Assembly (NCBI GenBank): GCA_020637295.1
Contig: JACJWF010000003.1
Span: 124,001-188,000, forward strand
DNA: 64,000 bases
Direction of reading: 5' to 3'
Source of the DNA: Acidimicrobiaceae bacterium
Lineage (GTDB): Bacteria > Actinomycetota > Acidimicrobiia > Acidimicrobiales > Ilumatobacteraceae
This document shows, one piece after another, positions 42,249 to 50,381 of the stretch (its first letter is position 1; each line of letters opens with the position of its first letter). Below the pieces are notes generated by a model, which was not told the origin of the DNA, searched no databases, and saw only the letters and a program-made list of their open reading frames with translations. Position numbers and translations under genes: made by a program.

Positions 42249-42785
42249 TCAGTCCAGGCGGAGGGTGCGGTGCGGGCCGTCGAGCAGGCACTGCATGACC
42301 ACGACGTCGTGCCAGCGGCTGAACTTGCGGCCGACCTCGCGTTCGGTGCCCACCAGGTGGAAGCCGAGCCGGTCGTGCAGGGCGATGGACGCCTCGCCGG
42401 AGGCGTTGATCCGGGCGAACACAGCATGGAACCCGGAGTCCGCCGCCACCTGCAGCAACTCGCCGAGCAGCAACCGGCCGATGCCTTCGCCGTTGCGGTC
42501 CCGCCGCACGTACACGGAGTCCTCCACACTGGTGCGGTAGGCGGCACGGTCCTTGTAGGGCGACAGCGCGGCGAAGCCCACCACCTCACCGTGTTCGTCC
42601 GTGCGGTCCACCGCTACCACGGCGGTGAAGGCACCCGTACGGCTGGCCAGCCAGGCCTTCTGGTCCTCCAGGCTGCGAGGCACGAGGTCGAAGGTGGCCA
42701 CGGTGTGCATGACCTCGTAGTTGTAGATGGCGCGGATCTGCTCAGCGTCGGCCGGGGTGGCGAGGCGGAGGGAGACGGTGCCCAC
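42249..42785 (-). CDS. GNAT family N-acetyltransferase (phosphinothricin acetyltransferase-like)
   Basis: A 178-residue GNAT enzyme. Landmarks are IRAIYNYEVMHTVATFD near the N-terminus, EDSVYVRRDRNGEGIGRLLL (acetyl-CoA loop R-x-x-G-x-G) and ALHDRLGFHLVGTEREVGRK. This arrangement is like phosphinothricin or amino-acid acetyltransferases, but the substrate is not predictable. Start GTG 42785 has a -10 TACCCT 8 nt upstream. Convergent with the RCC1 gene (13-bp gap). Confidence 0.85.
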   Translation of the reverse strand: MGTVSLRLATPADAEQIRAIYNYEVMHTVATFDLVPRSLEDQKAWLASRTGAFTAVVAVDRTDEHGEVVGFAALSPYKDRAAYRTSVEDSVYVRRDRNGEGIGRLLLGELLQVAADSGFHAVFARINASGEASIALHDRLGFHLVGTEREVGRKFSRWHDVVVMQCLLDGPHRTLRLD

Positions 42786-42793
42786 GACCGGCG

Positions 42794-42799
42794 AGGGTA
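42794..42799 (-). promoter_or_regulatory. -10 element for the GNAT gene
   Basis: On the minus strand TACCCT lies 8 nt before GTG 42785, near the leaderless spacing. Confidence 0.4.
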
Positions 42800-42868
42800 G
42801 TGCCTGACCTGGGCCTTCCCGGGGAAGGATTCTCGCGAATCTCGTGGCCGCGCGCGGCGAGGCGCCGC

Positions 42869-42874
42869 TATGAT
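42869..42874 (+). promoter_or_regulatory. -10 element for the tRNA-Thr/tRNA-Met/tuf unit
   Basis: TATGAT is a near-perfect -10 hexamer, 36 nt before tRNA-Thr. The -35 region is GC-rich with no clear match. Confidence 0.5.
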
Positions 42875-42910
42875 CGTACGTCGGCTTGCGGTTCCGCCGC
42901 GCGCCCCAAA

Positions 42911-42983
42911 GCCCTCTTAGCTCAGACGGCAGAGCAACGCCATGGTAAGGCGTAGGTCGTCGGTTCGATTCCGACAGAGGGCT
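42911..42983 (+). tRNA. tRNA-Thr (anticodon GGT)
   Basis: Acceptor GCCCTCT pairs with AGAGGGC; the anticodon loop ATGGTAA carries GGT at 42944-42946. The T-arm has GGTTCGATTCC. CCA is not encoded. Confidence 0.95.
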
Positions 42984-43022
42984 CGAGCACCGAAGCCCGG
43001 CTCGCCGGGCTCCGGGCGCCCT

Positions 43023-43099
43023 GGCGGCGTAGCTCAGATGGTTAGAGCACACGGCTCATAATCGTGTGGTCGTCGGTTCGAATCCGACCGCCGCTACCA
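43023..43099 (+). tRNA. tRNA-Met, elongator (anticodon CAT)
   Basis: Acceptor GGCGGCG pairs with CGCCGCT (one G-T pair at the end). Anticodon CAT is at 43057-43059 in loop CTCATAA, and the T-loop is TTCGAAT. CCA is encoded at 43097-43099. The fully paired acceptor top and the position in front of tuf fit the elongator form. Confidence 0.92.
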
Positions 43100-43151
43100 G
43101 TAATCCAACACCACCAGGTCACAGCGACCAGCAGCACAGGAGAGAGACTCC

Positions 43152-44336
43152 ATGAGCAAGGCCAAGTTCGAGCGCACGAAGCCGCATGTGAACATCGGCA
43201 CGATGGGTCATATTGACCACGGCAAGACGACGTTGACGGCCGCCATCTCGAAGACGTTGGCGGATAAGGGGTTGGCGCAGTACACGCCGTTCGATCAGAT
43301 CGACAAGGCGCCGGAGGAGAAGGCGCGTGGGATCACGATCTCGATTGCGCACATCGAGTATGAGACGGCGAATCGTCACTATGCGCATGTGGACATGCCG
43401 GGTCATGCTGACTACATCAAGAACATGATCACGGGTGCGGCGCAGGTGGATGGTGCGATTTTGGTGGTTGCGGCGACGGATGGTCCGATGCCGCAGACGC
43501 GTGAGCATGTGTTGTTGGCTCGTCAGGTGGGTGTGCCGTACATCGTGGTGGCGTTGAACAAGGCTGACATGGTGGAGGACGAGGAGTTGTTGGAGCTTGT
43601 CGAGCTTGAGGTTCGTGAGCTGTTGAACGAGTACGAGTTCCCTGGTGATGATTGTCCGGTGGTTCGTGTCAGCGCGTTGAAGGCTCTGGAGGGTGACGCG
43701 GCGTGGCAGGACAAGGTGATGGAGTTGATGGCGGCGTGTGATGAGGCGATTCCGGAGCCGCAGCGTGATCTGGACAAGCCGTTCTTGATGCCGATCGAGG
43801 ATGTGTTCACGATCACGGGTCGTGGGACGGTGGTCACTGGGAAGGTGGAGCAGGGCAAGGTTCACACGGGTGACGAGATCGAGATCGTCGGGTTGCGGGC
43901 GACGCAGAAGACGGTGTGCACGGGTGTGGAGATGTTCCGCAAGTTGCTCGATGAGGGTCAGGCCGGTGACAACATCGGTGCGCTCCTTCGTGGGACGAAG
44001 AAGGAGGAGGTGGAGCGTGGGCAGGTGTTGTGCAAGCCCGGCAGCATCACTCCGCATACCCATTTCGAGGGTCAGGTGTATGTGCTGACCGCGTCGGAGG
44101 GTGGCCGTCACAAGCCGTTCTTCAACAACTATCGGCCGCAGTTCTTCTTCCGGACCACGGATGTCACCGGGACGATCCAGTTGCCGGAGGGGACCGAGAT
44201 GGTGATGCCGGGCGACAACATCACGATCACGGTCGAGTTGGGCAAGCCGATCGCCATGGACGAGGGCCTGCGGTTCGCCATCCGTGAGGGTGGCCGTACC
44301 GTCGGCGCCGGCCGCGTCACCAAGATCACCAAGTGA
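43152..44336 (+). CDS. tuf: Translation elongation factor Tu
   Basis: EF-Tu brings aminoacyl-tRNA to the ribosome. The 394-residue protein has the P-loop GHIDHGKTTLTAA, the switch-2 DMPGHADYIKNMITGA and the NKADM guanine motif. It begins after AGGAGAG at about 43139-43145. It lies between tRNA-Met and rpmG, as the second tuf copy (tufB) does in several bacteria; the usual str operon is not in the window. Codon use is odd for the first 1000 bases: TTG, GCG, GTG, CGT and GAT prevail, unlike nearby ribosomal protein genes that end codons in C; the last 100 bases look normal. Confidence 0.97.
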   Translation: MSKAKFERTKPHVNIGTMGHIDHGKTTLTAAISKTLADKGLAQYTPFDQIDKAPEEKARGITISIAHIEYETANRHYAHVDMPGHADYIKNMITGAAQVDGAILVVAATDGPMPQTREHVLLARQVGVPYIVVALNKADMVEDEELLELVELEVRELLNEYEFPGDDCPVVRVSALKALEGDAAWQDKVMELMAACDEAIPEPQRDLDKPFLMPIEDVFTITGRGTVVTGKVEQGKVHTGDEIEIVGLRATQKTVCTGVEMFRKLLDEGQAGDNIGALLRGTKKEEVERGQVLCKPGSITPHTHFEGQVYVLTASEGGRHKPFFNNYRPQFFFRTTDVTGTIQLPEGTEMVMPGDNITITVELGKPIAMDEGLRFAIREGGRTVGAGRVTKITK

Positions 44337-44347
44337 GGTAAGGCGTC

Positions 44348-44512
44348 ATGCCGAAGAACGACAAGCGGGTGAAGATCACCCTCGAGTGCACCGAGTGCAA
44401 GCACCGCAACTACATCACCATCAAGTCGAAGGTCAACGACCGGGAGCGCTTGGAGATGAAGAAGTACTGCAACCACGACCGCCGGCACACCGTGCACAAG
44501 GAGACCCGCTGA
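44348..44512 (+). CDS. rpmG: 50S ribosomal protein L33
   Basis: A 54-residue L33 read from ATG 44348, 11 bp after tuf. It begins PKNDKRVKITLECTECKHRN and ends HTVHKETR. It has the first zinc pair C14/C17, but the second pair is C41 and D44 (YCNHDRRH) where many L33 proteins have CPxC. So the fourth zinc ligand is changed. Confidence 0.93.
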   Translation: MPKNDKRVKITLECTECKHRNYITIKSKVNDRERLEMKKYCNHDRRHTVHKETR

Positions 44513-44515
44513 CCC

Positions 44516-44528
44516 CGGGCTGTGCCCG
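44516..44528 (+). terminator. Small hairpin after rpmG
   Basis: CGGGC and GCCCG form a 5-bp stem with loop TGT, 4 nt after the stop. No T-run follows, so it may only be a processing or pause hairpin. Confidence 0.3.
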
Positions 44529-44553
44529 AGGTCGTACCTCCGAGGGTGGCTGG

Positions 44554-44559
44554 TAGCGT
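44554..44559 (+). promoter_or_regulatory. -10 element before tRNA-Trp
   Basis: TAGCGT lies 16 nt before tRNA-Trp and may drive tRNA-Trp-secE-nusG-rplK-rplA. Confidence 0.35.
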
Positions 44560-44575
44560 TATCGGCCGCCCCCAG

Positions 44576-44648
44576 AGGGCAGTAGCTCAGCTGGTAGAGC
44601 ATCGGTCTCCAAAACCGACGGTCGGGGGTTCGAATCCCTCCTGCCCTG
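44576..44648 (+). tRNA. tRNA-Trp (anticodon CCA)
   Basis: Acceptor AGGGCAG pairs with CTGCCCT, discriminator G. The anticodon loop CTCCAAA has CCA at 44609-44611. No 3' CCA is encoded. Its location before secE is the usual one. Confidence 0.95.
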
Positions 44649-44685
44649 CCCATACCCAACGAACCGCACAGAACGAATCGATCGC

Positions 44686-44982
44686 ATGTCACTGGACGAT
44701 CTGAACCGAGAGCAGAAGCGCACCCTCAAGAAGATGGGCGCGCTGAACGACCAGGGTCAGCCCACGCGCGCCCCGGCCCCGGCTCGGCAGAAGCGCGATC
44801 GCGTCGGTGCGTTTCAGTACGTCCGTGAAGTGCGTGACGAGATGCGCAAGGTGGCCTGGCCCAAGTGGCCCGAGGTCCGCCGCTTCTCGATCATCGTGCT
44901 CGTCACGGTGGTCCTCTACACCGGCGTCGTGTTCGGCCTGGATTCGCTCTTCGGTGTCCTTTCCGGCTGGTTGTACGACTGA
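44686..44982 (+). CDS. secE: Preprotein translocase subunit SecE
   Basis: SecE clamps SecY in the Sec translocon. The 98-residue protein has a basic N-terminal extension, the conserved amphipathic helix FQYVREVRDEMRKVAWPKWPEV and one membrane helix (FSIIVLVTVVLYTGVVFGL). This single-helix type is usual in actinobacteria. Its stop shares one base with the nusG start. Confidence 0.95.
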   Translation: MSLDDLNREQKRTLKKMGALNDQGQPTRAPAPARQKRDRVGAFQYVREVRDEMRKVAWPKWPEVRRFSIIVLVTVVLYTGVVFGLDSLFGVLSGWLYD

Positions 44983-45692
44983 TGAACGACGAACTCACTC
45001 CCGACACCGACGACCTCGAGGTGAACGGCGCCACGCCCGCTGAGGACGAACTGGATGCCAGCTTCGACCTGTCGGCCGACGACGCCGAGGCCGCCGAGCC
45101 CGAGGACGAGGCCGAGGAGATCATCGACGACCCGTGGACCCGCCCGGGTGCGTGGTACGTGGTGCACACCCAGTCCGGCTACGAGAAGAAGGTCACCGCC
45201 AACCTCACCGCTCGCATCCAGAGCATGAACATGGAGGAGAAGATCTACGAGATCGTCATCCCCATGGAAGAGGTGGACGAGTTCAAGAACGGTCGCAAGC
45301 AGACCGTCCAGAAGAAGGTCTTCCCCGGCTACCTGCTGGTCCGTTGCCAGATGGACGACGACAGCTGGTACTGCATCCGCAACACCCCCGGTGTCACCGG
45401 GTTCGTCGGCCAGAGCAAGCACGGCCAGAAGCCCACGCCGCTGTCGCGTCGTGAGGTGCAGACGTTCCTCGCCGCCAAGGGCGACGGCACGGGCGGCATG
45501 CCCAGCCGCAAGAAGCCCAAGCTCGACTACGAAGTGGGCGAGAGCGTCCGCGTGAAGGAAGGCCCGTTCGCCGACTTCGCCGGCACCATCGCCGAGATCA
45601 ACGCCGACCACCTGAAGCTCAAGGTCCTCGTCAACATCTTCGGTCGCGAGACCCTGGTGGAGATGGACTTCAGCCAGGTCAGCAAGCTGTAA
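44982..45692 (+). CDS. nusG: Transcription termination/antitermination protein NusG
   Basis: NusG binds RNA polymerase and links transcription to Rho or the ribosome. The 236-residue protein has an acidic N-terminal extension (about 50 residues, rich in Asp/Glu), common in actinobacteria. The NGN domain follows with AWYVVHTQSGYEKKVTANL and VFPGYLLVRCQMDDDSW. The C-terminal KOW domain has VRVKEGPFADFAGTIAEIN. ATG 44982 overlaps the secE stop by one base. Confidence 0.95.
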   Translation: MNDELTPDTDDLEVNGATPAEDELDASFDLSADDAEAAEPEDEAEEIIDDPWTRPGAWYVVHTQSGYEKKVTANLTARIQSMNMEEKIYEIVIPMEEVDEFKNGRKQTVQKKVFPGYLLVRCQMDDDSWYCIRNTPGVTGFVGQSKHGQKPTPLSRREVQTFLAAKGDGTGGMPSRKKPKLDYEVGESVRVKEGPFADFAGTIAEINADHLKLKVLVNIFGRETLVEMDFSQVSKL

Positions 45693-45719
45693 GCAGCATC
45701 CCCAGAAGGAAACACAGTC

Positions 45720-46145
45720 ATGGCAAAGAAGAAGGTTGCTGCGATCGTCAAGATCCAGATCCCGGCGGGCAAGGCCACGCCGGCCCCGCCGGTGGGTACC
45801 GCGCTCGGCCCGCACGGCGTGGCGATCATGGACTTCGTCAAGCAGTACAACGCCGCCACCGAGGCCCAGGCCGGCACCATCATCCCGGTCGAGATCACCA
45901 TCTTCGAGGACCGCACGTTCTCGTTCATCCTGAAGACCCCGCCCACCCCGGTGCTGCTGCGCGAGAAGGCGAAGATCGCCAAGGGCTCGAGCACCCCGGG
46001 CAAGGCGTCGGCCGGCACCATCGGCGAGGCCGAGATCGAAGAGATCGCCAAGATCAAGATGCCGGACCTCAACGCCTACGATCTCGAGGCCGCCAAGGAG
46101 CAGGTCCGCGGCACCGCCCGTTCGATGGGGCTCAAGGTCGGCTGA
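45720..46145 (+). CDS. rplK: 50S ribosomal protein L11
   Basis: L11 forms the GTPase-associated centre of the large subunit. The 141 residues have AIVKIQIPAGKATPAPPVG, GTALGPHGVAIMDFVKQYN and the C-terminal RNA-binding part EIAKIKMPDLNAYDLEAA. It follows nusG by 27 bp with AGAAGGAAAC as its ribosome site. A 27-bp tandem repeat starts in its last codons. Confidence 0.97.
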   Translation: MAKKKVAAIVKIQIPAGKATPAPPVGTALGPHGVAIMDFVKQYNAATEAQAGTIIPVEITIFEDRTFSFILKTPPTPVLLREKAKIAKGSSTPGKASAGTIGEAEIEEIAKIKMPDLNAYDLEAAKEQVRGTARSMGLKVG

Positions 46146-46209
46146 CCAGCCGCCATCGGCCCGGTCGGCTGACAGGCCGCCATCCGGCACGTCCGCTGAC
46201 AGGCCGCCA
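46136..46209 (+). repeat. 27-bp tandem repeat, three units, starting in the rplK stop region
   Basis: Units begin GGTCGGCTGA at 46136, GGTCGGCTGA at 46163 and CGTCCGCTGA at 46190, each continuing with a CAGGCCGCC-like segment. The period is exactly 27. The first unit contains the rplK stop codon, and the extra units lie in the rplK-rplA gap. Confidence 0.85.
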
Positions 46210-46278
46210 AGTTCTCAACCACACCGCTCGTCCGGGATCACCTCGCCCGGCGGCGCAACCACCCGAGGGAGACACACC

Positions 46279-46977
46279 ATGTCCGGCAAGAAGTCTGTCG
46301 ACAACGCCAAGAAGTTTGACCGCGATCAGCTGTTCACGCCCACCGAGGCGCTGGCGCTGGTGAAGACCATGGCCAACGCCAAGTTCGACGAGACGGTGGA
46401 CATCGCCGTCCGCCTCGGCGTGGACCCCCGCAAGGCCGATCAGATGGTGCGTGGCACCGTCGGCCTGCCCAGCGGCACCGGCAAGGACGTCCGCGTCGCC
46501 GTGTTCGCTGCCGGCGAGGCCGCCCAGGAGGCCCGCGACGCCGGCGCCGACATGGTGGGCGCCGACGAACTGGCCGCCGAGATCCAGGCCGGCAACTTCA
46601 ACTTCGACGTGGCCATCGCCACCCCGGACATGATGCCGTTGGTCGGTCGCCTGGGCCGCGTGCTCGGCCCCCGTGGCCTGATGCCCAACCCGAAGACTGG
46701 CACGGTCACCCAGGACGTCGGCCGCGCCGTCGGCGAGTTCAAGGGTGGCAAGGTGGAGTACCGCACCGACCGCTACGGCAACGTCCACGTGCAGCTTGGC
46801 AAGGCCAGCTTCGAGGTCGAAGCGCTGGAGGCCAACTTCCGCGCCGTGCTCGAGGAGTTGCAGCGGGCCAAGCCGGCGTCGGCCAAGGGCCGCTACCTGA
46901 AGAAGATCAGCCTCAGCAGCACGATGGGCCCCGGGGTCAAGGTGGACACCAACCGCCTGCGCCCCGAGACCGTCTGA
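46279..46977 (+). CDS. rplA: 50S ribosomal protein L1
   Basis: L1 forms the mobile stalk that binds E-site tRNA and often represses its own operon. The 232-residue protein has KKYDEAVDI-type sequence, here KFDETVDIAVRLGVDPRKAD, then MVRGTVGLPSGTGK and GRLGRVLGPRGLMPNPKTGT. It starts after GGGAGACACACC. A convergent gene ends 29 bp after its stop; rplJ and rplL do not follow. Confidence 0.97.
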   Translation: MSGKKSVDNAKKFDRDQLFTPTEALALVKTMANAKFDETVDIAVRLGVDPRKADQMVRGTVGLPSGTGKDVRVAVFAAGEAAQEARDAGADMVGADELAAEIQAGNFNFDVAIATPDMMPLVGRLGRVLGPRGLMPNPKTGTVTQDVGRAVGEFKGGKVEYRTDRYGNVHVQLGKASFEVEALEANFRAVLEELQRAKPASAKGRYLKKISLSSTMGPGVKVDTNRLRPETV

Positions 46978-47006
46978 GCATCGGCCCATCCGACCTGCGC
47001 GCCCCG

Positions 47007-49175
47007 TCAGGGCGTGCCGTCGAACACTCCCGCCGCCGACAGCTCGGCGTCCAGCAGTGGTGCCAGCGTCTGCGCGTACGTGTCCGTGAGGTGGCTGGGG
47101 TCGCGGTAGACCATCACCCTCCCCACCACCACCGGGCACGGCTCGCCAGGGCAGATCGCCGCGTTGACGTCCACATAGGCCACTCCGGGCAATTGCCGGG
47201 CGGCGAGTGCCATCGAGCCGCCGTCGTCCAGGAACCCGGCTGAGCGGGGGAAGGTGCAGGCGGTGAGGTCATCCCGGTGGGTGGACACGCACTCGGGCAC
47301 CTCCAGCCGGGGTGTCGGTGTGTTGGCCAGTACGACCACCCGCGACCCATTGGCGGTCAGCAAGGGCCAACGGGCGACGTGGTCGGCAACGAGGAGCGGC
47401 AGGGTCTCTGCGTCGGAGTAGGCCCGGCCGTCCTGGAACACCCGCCGATCGGCGCCACTGATCAGCACGACGTCGGGCCGGGTGGCCAGCAACAGGTCCA
47501 GCACGCTGGTGTTCCACTCCGTGCAGGAGTCGTAGCTGCCGGCGTCGTAGAGATGCACGAGGCCGCTGAATGGGCACGCCGCTTTCGTGAGCACGCGGAG
47601 ACGCCATCCGTGTGCAGCAGCGATGTGGTCCACCGCGGTGATCCACTGGGCAGCCTTGGAATCGCCGACGAGGGCGATCTCCCGCGTGCTGCTGGGGTCG
47701 CCGAACACGCAGTCCGGCACCGTTGCGGATTCCACGCTCTGCCGGCAGGCGGACATCTGCTCGGGGACGTCGCTGCGCACGCTGGCAGGGTCGTTGACGA
47801 TCTTGTCGACCGTCGCCGGTTGGGTGAACGATGCCTGCTCGGCGGGTTCGTCGATGGCGAGGGCGCCCAGGTCGACCAGGCCGTCGATCACCGGGTCGGT
47901 GCCGGCAGTGGCGCTGGTCGCGGACGGTGTGCCCTCCGGGCGAAGCGCAGAGGTCAGCGCCGCCTCGATCGCATCGAGATCGGCCTGGGTCGCGGCATCC
48001 ACCTCGCCCAGCCGGGGCGTGGTGACCACCAGGGCTGCGGTGGCAACGGCGGCGAGTGTCATGCTGCCGGCGGCCAGCAGTACGGCACGGCGCGGGGTGG
48101 CGAAGGCGGCGAGCCGCTGGCCCGGCTGTTCCACGAATCGGTAGCTGAGGGCGGCCGGGAGGATCGACGCCGCGACCACGGCCACCGACCACGGAACGGA
48201 GAGTGCGCCCCACCGGGCCTCGACGATGACCAGGACTGGCCAGTGCCACAGGTACACGGAGTAGGAGATGTCGCCCAGCCGTACGAGTGGCCGCCACGAG
48301 AGCAGACCACCGGGGCCGGCGCTGCCGGCATCCACACCGCCGACGATCAGCACGGCCGTCGCCGCCACTGGCAGCACCCCGACCCAGCCGGGGAACGGCG
48401 CGTCCGCCGGCAGCCATGCGGCGGTGATCAGCAGCCCGGCGAGCCCGGCCCAGGCGGCGGCCGCCGCGACACCGGGCGGGAGCGTGCGGCGCCGGCGGCG
48501 CTGGAGGTACACCGCGGCGATGGCGCCGATGGCGAACTCGAAGCCGCGTGCACCGGTGTTGAAGTAGGCGCGGCCGGGGCTGACGCGGCTGAACCAGATC
48601 GACCACGCCAGGGAAGCGACGCCCACGAGCGCGACCCCGATGCCGACCCGGCGGCCCAGCAGGCCACGCCGGTGGGACCCGGGTGGGGTGGCCAGCAGGA
48701 AGAGCGCCGGCCACACCAGGTAGAACTGCTCCTCGACGGCCAGCGACCAGAAGTGCTGGAAGGGGCTGGGCGCGGCCTCCTGGGCAAGGTAGTCCACCGC
48801 CCGCCCGGCCAGCCGCCAGTTCTGCACGTAGAAGGTGCTGGCCCAGGCGTCCCCGCTGATGGTGCTCCACCGCAGTTCCGGCACCAGCACCATGGTGGCC
48901 ACCACGGTGACGGCGATCGTGACACAGGCCGCCGGCAGCAGTCGGCGGGCGCGGCGGGCGTAGAACCTGCTGAGGCTGACACGCCCGGTAGTCTGGCGCT
49001 CGCGCAGCAGGATGCCGGTGATGAGGAACCCGGACACCACGAAGAAGGCGTCCACGCCCACATAGCCGTTCGGTAGCCAGGTGACGCCCGCGTGCCACAG
49101 CAGCACGAGCGCGACCGCGAGCGCCCGGATGCCTTGGATGTCCGGCCGGAAGTGGCTGCCGTGTACCTGCTGCAC
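47007..49175 (-). CDS. Acyltransferase-3 family membrane protein with C-terminal SGNH domain
   Basis: A 722-residue OafA/YrhL-type protein expected to O-acylate a cell-envelope polysaccharide. Residues 1-400 form about ten membrane helices, with RPDIQGIRALAVALVLLWHA (active-site His) and FFVVSGFLITG, and FWSLAVEEQFYLVWPALF. A linker leads to an extracytoplasmic SGNH domain with IALVGDSKAAQW (block I serine), and a block V DPSHLTDTYAQTL near the end. GTG 49175 is the start; it is 6 bp after the M20 amidase stop, so both are one unit. Confidence 0.88.
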   Translation of the reverse strand: MQQVHGSHFRPDIQGIRALAVALVLLWHAGVTWLPNGYVGVDAFFVVSGFLITGILLRERQTTGRVSLSRFYARRARRLLPAACVTIAVTVVATMVLVPELRWSTISGDAWASTFYVQNWRLAGRAVDYLAQEAAPSPFQHFWSLAVEEQFYLVWPALFLLATPPGSHRRGLLGRRVGIGVALVGVASLAWSIWFSRVSPGRAYFNTGARGFEFAIGAIAAVYLQRRRRRTLPPGVAAAAAWAGLAGLLITAAWLPADAPFPGWVGVLPVAATAVLIVGGVDAGSAGPGGLLSWRPLVRLGDISYSVYLWHWPVLVIVEARWGALSVPWSVAVVAASILPAALSYRFVEQPGQRLAAFATPRRAVLLAAGSMTLAAVATAALVVTTPRLGEVDAATQADLDAIEAALTSALRPEGTPSATSATAGTDPVIDGLVDLGALAIDEPAEQASFTQPATVDKIVNDPASVRSDVPEQMSACRQSVESATVPDCVFGDPSSTREIALVGDSKAAQWITAVDHIAAAHGWRLRVLTKAACPFSGLVHLYDAGSYDSCTEWNTSVLDLLLATRPDVVLISGADRRVFQDGRAYSDAETLPLLVADHVARWPLLTANGSRVVVLANTPTPRLEVPECVSTHRDDLTACTFPRSAGFLDDGGSMALAARQLPGVAYVDVNAAICPGEPCPVVVGRVMVYRDPSHLTDTYAQTLAPLLDAELSAAGVFDGTP

Positions 49176-49181
49176 GGCCGG

Positions 49182-50369
49182 TCACACCGGCCCGGCCAGC
49201 AGCCCGGCGACGGCGGTGGCCACCGCCTGGCAGCCGAGCGCGAGGTCGGCCACCGCCGTGTCCTCGTCGGCGGCATGACTGACACCGCCGATGCTCGGCA
49301 CGAACAGCATCCCCGTGGGCATCAGGCCGGCCAGCAGTTGGGCGTCGTGGGCGGCGCCGCTGTGCATCCGCCGCCAACCGCCGGGACAGGTGGCCTCGCA
49401 GGCGTCCGCCAGGGCCTCCTGCACCGCGGCGTCCATCTGCGCCGGCTGCACGTCGTAGACCATGGCGGCCACGTCGGGGCGCTTCGGTGCGGCGGTGACG
49501 GCGGCGTGGAAGGCCTCGTCCATGCGTGCGAGCACGGCCTCGTCGGGGTCGCGGTACTGGACGGTGATGTCGGCGCGGTCGGGGATGATGCTGGCTGCGC
49601 CGGGCTCCACGTCGATGCGCCCGACCGTCCACACGCTGTCGGGGCCGGCGGCGGTGCCGAAGCGGGCGTCGAGGTCGTGGACGAAGCGGATCATCGCCAT
49701 GGCGGCGTCGTCGCGCAAGTCCATCGGCGTGGTGCCGGCGTGGTTGCGGCGGCCGTGGAAGACCACCCGGTGCTGGTGGATGCCGACGATCGCGGTCACC
49801 ACGCCCAGCCGCTGGCCGCCGGCTTCCAGGCGCCCACCCTGCTCGATGTGCGGTTCGATGCAGGCGCGGTACCGGCCGGGTTCGGCACGCAGGATCGGGC
49901 GGCCCCACCATCCGGCTGCCCGGCTGCCGGCCTCCATCTGGGCGAGGTCGGCCGTCATGTCGTGACCGGTGAAGGCCCGGCTGCCGACGAACCCGTCGAA
50001 CGTGCCTTCCTCGTCCTGCCAGGAGACCACGTCCACGGCCAACCCGGGGAGCGCGCGGGCGACCTCCAGCGCGCAGATGACGCCGTACGCGCCGTCCAGC
50101 CAGCCACCGAGCGGCTGGGTGTCGGAGTGGCTGCCGATCAGGATGGCGGGGCCGGGGTTGGGAGAGCGGCCGTGGACGGTGCCGAACACGTCGATGGAGG
50201 CCTGCAACCCGGCGGCGGTGAACCGTTCGGCCAGCCACTCCCGGGCGGCCACATCCGCCGGGCTCAGTGCCTGGCGGCGCACGCCGGTGCCGTCCGCCCC
50301 GAAGCTGCGCAGGGTGTGCAGGTCGGCGAGGAGGCGGTCGGCGTCGATCGCCACCGGGGCGGCAGGCAT
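49182..50369 (-). CDS. M20 family metallo-amidase (hydantoinase/carbamoylase type)
   Basis: A 395-residue zinc enzyme like N-carbamoyl-L-amino-acid hydrolase or allantoate amidohydrolase. Zinc ligands are visible in LIGSHSDTQPLGGWLDGAYGV (H and D) and SWQDEEGTFDGFVGSRAFTG (E-E pair). PHIEQGGRLEAGGQRLGVV and FHGRRNHAGTTPMDLRDDA are family marks for the dimerisation domain. A -10 TAGGGT lies 6 nt upstream of the ATG and overlaps the stop codon of the previous gene. Its natural substrate is not clear. Confidence 0.85.
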   Translation of the reverse strand: MPAAPVAIDADRLLADLHTLRSFGADGTGVRRQALSPADVAAREWLAERFTAAGLQASIDVFGTVHGRSPNPGPAILIGSHSDTQPLGGWLDGAYGVICALEVARALPGLAVDVVSWQDEEGTFDGFVGSRAFTGHDMTADLAQMEAGSRAAGWWGRPILRAEPGRYRACIEPHIEQGGRLEAGGQRLGVVTAIVGIHQHRVVFHGRRNHAGTTPMDLRDDAAMAMIRFVHDLDARFGTAAGPDSVWTVGRIDVEPGAASIIPDRADITVQYRDPDEAVLARMDEAFHAAVTAAPKRPDVAAMVYDVQPAQMDAAVQEALADACEATCPGGWRRMHSGAAHDAQLLAGLMPTGMLFVPSIGGVSHAADEDTAVADLALGCQAVATAVAGLLAGPV

Positions 50370-50375
50370 GGGCGA

Positions 50376-50381
50376 ACCCTA
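50376..50381 (-). promoter_or_regulatory. -10 element of a leaderless promoter for the M20 amidase
   Basis: On the minus strand TAGGGT ends 6 nt before ATG 50369. Its first three bases are the TAG stop of the upstream SDR gene. Confidence 0.5.

Noticed and set aside
43119..44111. 330-codon frame opposite tuf
   Set aside because: It is a result of the odd codon use of tuf; it is Leu/Arg/His-rich with no recognisable domain.
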